Of a stretch of 64,000 bases of DNA, positions 57,001 through 64,000 are shown in pieces. This stretch comes from Odontesthes bonariensis (lineage: Eukaryota > Chordata > Actinopteri > Atheriniformes > Atherinopsidae). The stretch covers positions 24,471,536-24,535,535 of the forward strand of contig NC_134524.1 of NCBI RefSeq assembly GCF_027942865.1, read 5' to 3'. A program made the translations under genes and the position numbers. Position 1 is the stretch's first letter, and each line of letters starts with the position of its first letter. Below the pieces are notes generated by a model. That model saw only the letters and a program-made list of their open reading frames with translations. It did not search any database and was not told the DNA's origin.

Positions 57001-57583
57001 CTCGTGTAGAGGAGAGACTCTGTCGATGGTGAGTGGGTCCACAGGGAAGCCCTGCAGAGGAGATGAGGGTGTTACAAGACTGTCAGGGTTTCATTTGGTC
57101 ACATGGAGTTGATATAAAAACAAATGAAAGGCCACGTCTTGAGTTAACCTGAGCGAGAAGAGTCCCGAGTTCCAGGAATCTTCCCTGGGATGCCGCTTCG
57201 TGGAAAGGAGTCCTTTCCCACCAGTGGTCTAAAACAAAGGCAGAACAGGAAAGCGAGCACATGCAGACAGCACACAGAAACACCACCGTGGCCCACAAAT
57301 CCTGCCTCGTCCCGCTGCAATGTTACGCTAAACTCATGACAACTCTTGTACTTCTAGTTGCTCAGCATCATCCCACACCTCAATTCACTGAATATTACCC
57401 ACATTTCCAGACTCTCTTCGTAGAAAGACATCATGCACGTAACCCAGTTGCATTTTGGTTTCTCTAATATCAGCAGAGATAAATAACCATAAACACAAAG
57501 AGTAAAAACTCACCCTCCATCAGCCAGTTGTACGCCAGACCCGCGTTCGTGGGCTGCACAACACAACACGGACAAACAGCCAT
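54086..57583 (-). CDS. asb11: Ankyrin repeat and SOCS box protein (asb11-like), 7 exons
   Basis: Substrate adaptor of a cullin-RING (Elongin B/C-Cullin 5) ubiquitin ligase. Exons (minus): 57583-57514, 57228-57149, 57051-56944, 56310-56160, 56074-55937, 54539-54351, 54210-54086. All junctions are GT-AG and phases agree throughout, giving 286 residues. The start at 57583 gives MAVCPCCVVQPTNAGLAYNW; an upstream non-coding exon is possible. Six ankyrin repeats occupy residues ~27-220 (RTPFHEAASQGR, VSPLHEACLGGHFACAKFLL, ATPLYNSCRSRSADCVRLLL, ASPIHEAAINGHRECLEALL, GTALYSACQAQAAASVEVLL, ESPLHAAVRRGRSNVVELLL). A C-terminal SOCS box follows at ~246-286 (LFQLCRLSIRRSLGR ... LLYR). ASB5, ASB9 and ASB11 are close relatives. 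The choice of asb11 rests on piga lying just upstream on the same strand, as in human Xp22. No lesion seen. Confidence 0.88.
55290..55319. repeat. Poly-A tract in asb11 intron
   Basis: Uninterrupted A-rich run inside the 55-kb-side intron (54540-55936) of asb11; a shorter A-run is at 54239-54264. No LINE or SINE body was recognised next to them. Confidence 0.8.
56352..56386. repeat. (CA)n microsatellite in asb11 intron
   Basis: Run of CA dinucleotides between asb11 exons at 56160-56310 and 56944-57051. Confidence 0.85.
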
Positions 57584-58345
57584 CGTGAAATTCAAACAAT
57601 AGCAAAATCCTCCACAACTGTTCAGGGACTCCAGCTCACTCAGGATACACAAACCTGAAGTCGCCTTCCTCCAACCCTTATCTGGGTCCTTGGTCACCTC
57701 CCCCACATTACCCCTCCCCCCATACTCGTCCTAGTGCATTGATAAAGACTACAGTGTCTGCGTAACAATGCTGGCTGTAACGGTCCTGAGCTGACACCTC
57801 TTGAACCAAGGACATTTTTCTTGTGTGTGCGTGAACAGAGAAACGGGCACAAGCTTGAGTTTTTTGCAAATCGTTGGCATTTGGGTGTAGAAGAGCATTA
57901 TCTGAAAACAACACCTAGGATCAATAGGGAACTCCAAATGTTAAACACACACCAGTGCTTCTTAGTTTTTGCTCTCCTTAAGTGAACTGGAAAAACAAGG
58001 TTTACTGCACACAGGACAAGACATTTACACTTTCTAAGGATTGTTTTGTTTGTCACTCGTTCATCCCGAAAAGCCCTTTCTCCGATTCTCTGATACGGTC
58101 TACGTCTGTTTCTGATCGATCTCTGGGAAACGAAACAACAAAAGCAACTTGTCAGAAAAAATTTTTAAATCAGCAGGTTCAATTTATTTTGCAGACCAAG
58201 TTGCTTGGAAGCGACACGATCATCTGGAAAACTCACAGATTGCAAGCGAGTGCAATCAACCAACCCATTTACTCTATGTTCAGTGCAAACGTGTCCAATG
58301 TTAAACATGAGAAAGTGCTTATCGATTCTCAAGGCGTGCTTCAGA

Positions 58346-58351
58346 TTTATT
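58346..58351 (-). terminator. Candidate piga poly(A) signal
   Basis: TTTATT on the plus strand (AATAAA on the minus strand), ~160 bp beyond the piga stop codon. A second one lies near 58186. Either could end the piga transcript before asb11 begins. Confidence 0.5.
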
Positions 58352-58512
58352 GCTGTAACACAGGTCCCTTTTGTTAAGTCAATGTAAACAATCGTGGGTG
58401 AGCACCGTGAGCACGTTTAGCATTCAGCGGCTGTGCTCAAAATGTGTGCTGACACCATACAGATGCCGTCCAAGTGGCTGCAAGTGAGGCAGAGGTAAAG
58501 AGGTGATCACTG

Positions 58513-58782
58513 TTAGGAGGTTTCTGTTCTGTCTGCTGCACCCTTCGCGTTGCTGTTTTCCTGCCTCCACAGTCCGCGTAGGCCGGTGGCGTCCACGGCG
58601 GCGTCCATGACAGCGTCCATGACCCGATCTGGCGCCAGCCACTGCAGGAGCAGCAGGAAGAGAAAGTCCAGCACAGCCACAAAGGCAAAGATGGAGCCCG
58701 CCACGGGGCCGCAGTGGGACCTCAGCCTCTGTAACCTCCTGTCCAGGGGAAGCACTCCCTCTCCGGCCACTCTGTCATACAC
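58513..58782 (-). CDS. PIG-A, terminal exon
   Basis: Last exon of piga, the catalytic subunit of the ER complex that transfers GlcNAc to phosphatidylinositol, the first step of GPI-anchor synthesis. It begins after acceptor CCCTTCAG in phase 0 and encodes 89 residues: VYDRVAGEGVLPLDRRLQRL, RSHCGPVAGSIFAFVAVLDF, FLFLLLLQWLAPDRVMDAVM, DATGLRGLW, stop TAA at 58513-58515. This matches the C-terminus of vertebrate PIG-A, with its single membrane helix (VAGSIFAFVAVLDFLFLLLL) and short lumenal tail. No earlier piga exon was found between 58783 and 64000. The upstream intron therefore exceeds 5.2 kb and is filled with repeats, or the rest lies elsewhere. The gene runs tandem with asb11, ~930 bp apart. 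Confidence 0.85.
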   Translation of the reverse strand: MYDRVAGEGVLPLDRRLQRLRSHCGPVAGSIFAFVAVLDFLFLLLLQWLAPDRVMDAVMDAAVDATGLRGLWRQENSNAKGAADRTETS

Positions 58783-58812
58783 CTGAAGGGAACATACAGT
58801 CAGGAGTGTCAA

Positions 58813-58850
58813 CAAAACAACATGTTGAACATGTTGAACATGTAGAACAT
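58813..58850. repeat. AACATGTTG minisatellite, part 1
   Basis: Short run of 9-bp units (aacatgttg/aacatgtag) that ends at the solo LTR. The array resumes at 59502. Confidence 0.8.
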
Positions 58851-59501
58851 TGTTACGTCCACTTAGTGACCCAGTCAGCAGACAATAACACGACAACCAA
58901 TGAAATCAAACAAGTCTTAGTGAAAGTGAGCAACGCAGTTTATTAAAACAAAAAGACACACTGAAGTGGGGGAGGATGGGATAAAGAGATTGTGCCAAAA
59001 CAAATTAAATTAATATAACAAAAGGAGGCCTACCTAAACTACCTCTGAAGAAAATAAAGTGCAAACAAAATGGCTAACTGGCTTCTCTAGCAAAAGAACA
59101 TTTCAAAACATTACAGGAATGGCACAACCAATAAACCTAGTGAGATAACAATTTTCACCTACGTGCATGAACAAATGTAAAGGGTACCCCAACTTACCTA
59201 GACCCAAAACCTCCCACCACACACAGTCCAAATTAAGAGTCAGAGACACTACTTAGCCAGACGAGGACAGCAAGCACAAGCAAAAACCAAAAAAAAAGGC
59301 CAAAGGTCTGGGATGTCCTCCATTTTAAGGTCTCTCCCTTGTCACCATAGGCCAGCTGGGGAGGTAGAGAGCCAATGAGCAGCCGAGCCTGCTTGCACAG
59401 GTGTACAGCATTTCTGCTGTAAGCACCTAAAAGACACAGGGGAGGGGGGAAAGACACAGACACAACGCACACACTCACACATACATGCCTGGCATGTAAC
59501 A
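58851..59501. repeat. Solo LTR, 651 bp
   Basis: Begins TGTTACGTCC and ends CATGTAACA (TG...CA with TGTTAC/GTAACA inverted ends), flanked by the 5-bp direct repeat aacat (58846-58850 and 59502-59506). Contains an AATAAA at 59053. No internal retroelement coding sequence, so it is a solo LTR left after recombination. The 5-bp repeat also belongs to the host minisatellite, so the target duplication is suggestive only. Confidence 0.68.
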
Positions 59502-59806
59502 AACATGTTGAACATGTAGAACATGTAGAACATGTTCAACATGTTGAACATGTAGAACAATTAGAACATGTTGAACATGTTGAACATGTAGAACATGCAG
59601 AACATGTAGAACATGTTGAACCTGTAGAACCTGTAGAACATGTTCAACATGTAGAACATGCAGAACATGTTGAACCTGTAGAACCTGTAGAACATGTAGA
59701 ACATGTTGAACATGTTGAACATGTAGAACCTGTAGAACATGTAGAACACGTTCAACATGTTGAACATGTAGAACATATAGAACATGTAGAACATGTAGAA
59801 CATGTC
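59502..59806. repeat. AACATGTTG minisatellite, part 2
   Basis: About 33 units of a 9-bp motif alternating aacatgttg, aacatgtag, aacctgtag. ACATGT is self-complementary, so most units are small palindromes. The array lies in the last piga intron. Open frames of MFYMFN type across it are a by-product of the period being a multiple of three. Confidence 0.92.
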
Positions 59807-60140
59807 CTGGGTGTTCCTGTGAAGCAGCTGAACTTCAGTCTCCATGGTCCTCAGGACCTCAGCAGCAGGACTGTGTTGAGCTACAGATGAAGAAGCTTTA
59901 ATCCAGCCCAGATGCTGTGATTCATCTGTCTGTTTCTCAGCAGGATCTGACTCTCCATCATGTGTTGCTGCAGTGTTCCCTGACAGTCCTGTCCGCTCAT
60001 TCTCCAGTTTTCCATCCGTTACGTGTTGCTCTCAGTGTTAGAATCAGCTTCTGTCTGTGTTTTATTCACTTTGTTCAGCAGCTGATGGAAGTTCAGACTT
60101 TACTACTCAGACTGAAGTGTTAACTACTCAGACTGAAGTG
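59807..60140. other. No gene recognised; 22-bp direct repeat at the end
   Basis: Ends with two copies of ttaactactcagactgaagtg-like sequence (60098-60140) just before a MITE. Not assigned to piga or any gene. Confidence 0.4.
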
Positions 60141-60143
60141 TTA

Positions 60144-60732
60144 AGGCTGAGTCATACTTCTTTTAACTGCCCTTGCGCTTGGGTCTTGCGCTTGTGTTAA
60201 TGGCTCGAGACGTTTATGCTTCATTTAGCTTTGCCGGCGCTTGCGTGTGCTGCGTGGCGATTCACCGCCAGGACAGTAGGTGGAGTAGCGGGTCTTTTCA
60301 ATGAAAGGAAATTCACTGCCAGGACCTCTTCGGCAAGTCTCTCTTCAAGTGGATTCATCATAGACATAATATATTATATATATGGGATTCATGCTTCTTC
60401 TTCTTCTTCGCTTTCTACCTTGGCGTTTGAAAACAGCGGTCTTTTATTAGGGGATGAAACCAGAAGATCAACACGCCGCCATCCATTCCATTCGTCCATC
60501 TTTTGACAGACAACACGAACAGCCAATGAGAACGAGAGTTGCGCCGCGCTGAACCAATCCCGTGGCTGGAATAGGGCCATGCTAGTGGCTACTCTATAGC
60601 TCTGCTCGGGTCTTGCGTGAAGTTTAGAAAATTGAGGTGACACACGCAAGGGGGGGCTTGCAACCGCGCAAGGGCTTGCGTTTTGTCTTGCGTCTTGCGT
60701 TGTGTCTTGCCTTACCGACTATAAACCAGGCT
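60144..60732. mobile_element. Harbinger-type MITE, 589 bp
   Basis: Left end AGGCTGAGTCATACTTC and right end (minus) AGCCTGGTTTATAGTC, flanked by TTA at 60141-60143 and 60733-60735, the usual Harbinger target. The interior has repeated CTTGCG motifs at both ends and no coding domain. Confidence 0.68.
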
Positions 60733-62044
60733 TTAGATTACGTTGTTAATGTAATACCCCCGAGTTCAGGCTCCATAGTGTTTGGGACAGAGTGATGGTG
60801 GCTACATTAAAGCAGCCATGTTTAGCGCTTAGTTTGCAGGGCTGCTGGTGCAGAGAGCTCTGATATGTGAACACAGGAAGAAGAATCATCTCTCAGTTCA
60901 TATCAGCTGCTTGTTTCTGTCCTGAAGTCACTGAGAATGTTTTATTCATGGTGTGCAGCTTCTGCTCTTCTGCACACAGCATGAACTGTACAAGTTAAAG
61001 TGTTTGTTGGTTATTTAACCTGAAAGCCTCCAGCAGCATCCATGTTTCCTCATTAAAGCTCTGAAAGAGGAATGAGTGAAACCTGTCTGAGTGTTTCTGT
61101 AACCTGAGACAGATAGAAGCCGTCAGGCTCCTCCTCCTCTGTCTCAGTCTGATGATGTCATCATGTTACTGTGATCATGTGATGAACACACTGATGACCT
61201 CAGACTTCATCCAACCATCAGTTCACCTCAAGCTAAAGATGAGGTTTATAAAATAACTGAAGGCTGTTTTAAAGACTTTTTCAGGGTTTTTAGGCTTGTT
61301 GCTGCATCAGTGTTAAAATAAGAATAACTGTTCCTGTAAATGTTCAAATTTACTCATTATTTCTGCATTTTGTTGTTGTTTTGCCAATAAATGATTGTAC
61401 TTTTAACTCTCTGTGTTGTGTATTTATTTCCATGTTACTCAGCATGGAACAGGGAACGTTCCCTCCCTGAGAGGAAAGTCGTGTCAGATATCATGTTTTT
61501 CTATCTTTCTATGAGCTGTGAGGCCAAACAGCAAAAGACTGCAGCTGGTTTTTCTCAGGGTTGAAGGTTGTTTTTGTCACTTTTCTGCCACAAGAGGAAA
61601 ACAGCACAGCTTCATCCACAGGAACCTCCCTCAGGAAACTGTTGGTGGCCACAGAAGTGCTTTAAATTAAAGGCCAAACTGAACCTAAAGTAATGATGAC
61701 AACACTGATAATCTAATGACTTGGATCCAAAGGGAAAGTCCCCATGAGCCTTTGCAGTCAGCATGAAGCAGTCCATGGTCAGAGCCTCCTCTGCTGCTGC
61801 TGAAGTTAATTTCAGCCCAAAGTGAGACATGACGGTGATGTTTCAGGAGCTGCTGACACACACTGAGCAGCTTTAGCTCAGAACACCTGGAACACACACA
61901 CATCATGGTGTCATCACGTGGTTTCCTGGCTCCACCCCTCTGATGGTGCCCCTCAGCCTGCCTGCTGGCATTCAGGGGCAGCGGGCCGGTGAGACTCCCT
62001 CTGGTGGCAGAAAACAGAATTACACAAACAAACCTTTCCCACCG

Positions 62045-62222
62045 TCTTCACTGCCTGATGGATGGATGGAAGGGTGGATGGAGGGAGGGTTAGATGATGG
62101 ATGGATGGATGTATAGATGGATGGATAGATAATGGATGGATGGATGAATGATGGATGGATGTAAAGATGGATGGATAGATGATGGATGGATGGATGGATG
62201 GATGGATGGATGGATGGATGTT
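62045..62222. repeat. (GGAT)n microsatellite
   Basis: Imperfect GATG/GGAT repeats, present in copy B of duplication 2 but absent in copy A, where the flanks join (near 9036). Confidence 0.9.
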
Positions 62223-62356
62223 TTCACTTACTGCTTCGTCGGGTTTAGGAATAAAAGTCCACATGGAAAGGTGGTTATTTCAGGCTCTGTCTTCTGACTC
62301 TCTGCATAGGGACAGCCACCCCTCACCTCCATAACACATCTGATGTCGATACTCTT

Positions 62357-62694
62357 TTAAGAAAGACACACGTGATGACCACATGCCAATTATCGCTGTG
62401 GCTGCTTAACCTTAAGTGGAAGATGTTTTTGAAGCCTCGAGCCGGATCGTCTCTCCTCTCCAGAGCAGCTGAAGGTCAACAGAACCAGATGGAACCCTGA
62501 AGTTCCCAAAGCAGATGCCTCCTCCCCCCGACTACACATCCAGATCCTGTCCATGTAAACCACAAACAGGGTCGGAGACGAGGGGCAGAACTGGTGGAGT
62601 CACCGTAAACCAGAACCACTTCCCAACCAGAATGCAGACACAGCTCTGACTGCGTTGTTCAGTGACTGGATATCCTGTAAAAGTGACTTCTGCG
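62357..62694 (-). pseudogene. RTE/Rex3-like reverse transcriptase fragment (copy B)
   Basis: Duplicate of the fragment at 9139-9510, with a few substitutions. Truncated at 62694 by the hAT insertion. Confidence 0.5.
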
Positions 62695-63632
62695 CAGTGT
62701 TGGTTAAGTTACTGTAAAAATGTAATCCGTTACAGTTACAAGTTACGTTGTTTAAAATGTAATTGTAGTGTAACTTTTTGGATTACTTAAAAAAGTAATG
62801 TAACTAATTACTTTTGGATTACTTTTGGATTACTTTTACCTATTTATGGTATAGGATAATCTGTATATTATCTGCATGATTCCATCTGTATTTATCACAT
62901 TTATTTATACCATGATATTTTTCTTTTCATTGTACTGCCATAACTACATTATACATTCTCTGCACATACATGCATTTCCCTAGGTAATTGATCTATTCTG
63001 CACATATCTATTAACCATCTTTCCTTACACTAGCTGTAAATAACTGCATTTTATCTCTAAATACTGCAGCTATACAATCTGCACATGTTACACTTGATAA
63101 GATGCCAAACTGCATTTCATTAATACATGTGCAATGACAATGAAGTGCTCTACTTTAGTAATAAATAACCAAAGTAAGACTTTTACATCACATTTTATTT
63201 TTCTTTGCACACCCTTGCTTGTGTGTGTGTGCCAGTACTTCCGGTGAAAACTTCCAGGTGATTTGACAGCTAGCGCGTCAGGTTTGGGCCAGTGGCCGTA
63301 AACAAAGGTTAACTTATAGCCAAGAAGAAAGATGATAATATAACGTAGCTAAAAAGACTAGCTTTCTTCAGTAGCCTTGATGCTTAATGCTTACCAATTT
63401 AGCAAGCCTAGCAGCCTCGTTGCTAATGCTAGCCACCGTAACGTTACCAACCATACCCGACGTCAAGGAGTTGGCTGAGCAGGGGCAAGAGTATGGGGCT
63501 GGCAGAGTTAACTTCATAATGGGTGAGTGCAGGTTTCATTCACTTGTTTTCATTCTTTCATAGGATTGATTCACTTCAATGGTTTATCCGATTGCTGGCC
63601 ACCGAGCCATTATGTGTCTGGGTTTGTGTAGG
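62695..63632. mobile_element. Second copy of the CAGTGTTGG hAT, interrupted
   Basis: Reverse-orientation copy of 17606-18543. Begins CAGTGTTGGTTAAGTTAC at 62695 and follows the other copy until 63632, where a different terminus (CAGTGGTGTAGTCTAC) appears. The far end lies beyond the window or was lost. Confidence 0.82.
63387..63522 (+). other. Exon-like open segment in the second hAT copy
   Basis: Counterpart of 17716-17851: same ATG, 136-nt length, frame (VKELAEQGQEYGAGRVNFIM) and GTGAGT donor. Possible first coding exon of the autonomous hAT gene. Confidence 0.4.
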
Positions 63633-63638
63633 TTACTG

Positions 63639-64000
63639 ACAGTGGTGTAGTCTACCTTTTTGAGGTGGGTATACTGTATAGTTGGCCAGTCATTGGCCCG
63701 TGGTACCAAACTAGGGGTCGGGACTCGGGACCCCTCGGAACCAATAGTAGCCCCTTAATGCATGCACGCCGTACCTCCAGTGGCGAGCTGTAATAGTCAT
63801 TGAAAAGTAATAAGTACCATAGTACTACAATACTATGACATAACACAGTTAAGATGAAAAGCCCTCTAAAAACTATGACAAAAAATAGGCCAATGTAAAG
63901 TTTCATCTTTAAGCATTTTCATCTATGACAATCAAAAATGTTACTATCAAGTAGGCCTACAGCAAGTCAAGCCCAAACAAAATGAAATGAACTGATTTTT
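63639..64000. mobile_element. Terminus of another DNA transposon
   Basis: Starts CAGTGGTGTAGTCTACC, a fish transposon-like end, inside the hAT copy, and runs past the window edge. No coding domain seen; class inferred from the CAGTG start only. Confidence 0.35.

Larger units (their letters stand above)
60928..62694 (+). repeat. Segmental duplication 2, copy B
   Basis: Matches 7931-9510 in the same orientation, including the receptor 3' UTR with AATAAA (~61386) and the RTE scrap. The Ig-receptor exons themselves are not duplicated in this window. It carries an extra ~190-bp (GGAT)n-rich segment and ends exactly at a hAT terminus (62695). Confidence 0.9.

Noticed and set aside
59502-59806. Regular short repeats resembling a CRISPR array
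   Set aside because: 9-bp contiguous units with no unique spacers, in a vertebrate genome; it is a minisatellite.
59561-59845. Open frame rich in MFYMF/NMF residues
   Set aside because: It is a read-through of the 9-bp minisatellite, whose period keeps frames open.

Overview
The window is nuclear DNA of a teleost fish, most likely a percomorph. Species cannot be fixed from sequence alone. The evidence is spliced genes with GT/AG introns, a conserved asb11-piga gene pair, a fish-type C2H2 zinc-finger family, a fish Fc-receptor-like Ig gene, and many fish-typical transposons (L2, Rex1-like, Rex3/RTE-like, Tx1-type and L1 LINEs; hAT, PIF/Harbinger and Kolobok DNA transposons; Ty3/gypsy).

Layout. 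1-4.5 kb: a hAT end, then copy A of a ~4 kb segmental duplication carrying the terminal exon of a 13-finger C2H2 gene. 6.4-8.4 kb: a broken two-Ig-domain receptor gene with an ITIM-like tail. 7.9-9.5 kb: copy A of a second duplication (copy B at 60.9-62.7 kb), ending in an RTE-type reverse-transcriptase scrap. 9.7-11.9 kb: a dead L2 LINE on the minus strand. 12.9-18.8 kb: a 5.9 kb hAT unit bounded by an 8-bp target duplication and packed with a Ty3/gypsy fragment, a Harbinger element and another hAT. 19.7 kb: an Ig V-set scrap. 20.1-21.3 kb: a long inverted repeat. 21.4-27.1 kb: a nearly full-length Tx1-type LINE sitting inside a (CTAT)n microsatellite. 29.2 kb: a hexamer-based coding-like repeat. 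29.6-34.3 kb: a Rex1/L2-like LINE split by an L1 piece and by a THAP-bearing Kolobok element, which is itself split by a 601-bp element with a RecQ-helicase-like fragment. 36.3-40.4 kb: copy B of the zinc-finger duplication (11 fingers), split by a hAT. 40.4-44.8 kb: remnants of an Ulp1-like/PHD-finger gene, split by an L1 that is in turn split by a hAT. 46.7-47.2 kb: the second RecQ-fragment element. 47.5-51.9 kb: two Harbinger-like elements with Myb/SANT genes. 54.1-57.6 kb: an intact seven-exon asb11-like gene. 58.5-58.8 kb: the last exon of piga, followed by a palindromic minisatellite interrupted by a solo LTR.

Function. Only asb11 (ubiquitin-ligase substrate adaptor), the piga terminal exon (GPI-anchor synthesis) and the two zinc-finger exons look like host genes without visible damage. 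The rest is dominated by mobile-element layering. Target-site duplications read directly from the sequence give the order of insertion. The strongest candidate for something undescribed is the pair of ~0.6 kb elements with 9-bp target duplications and TAGCCTGG termini, which carry the same helicase-like fragment in two places.
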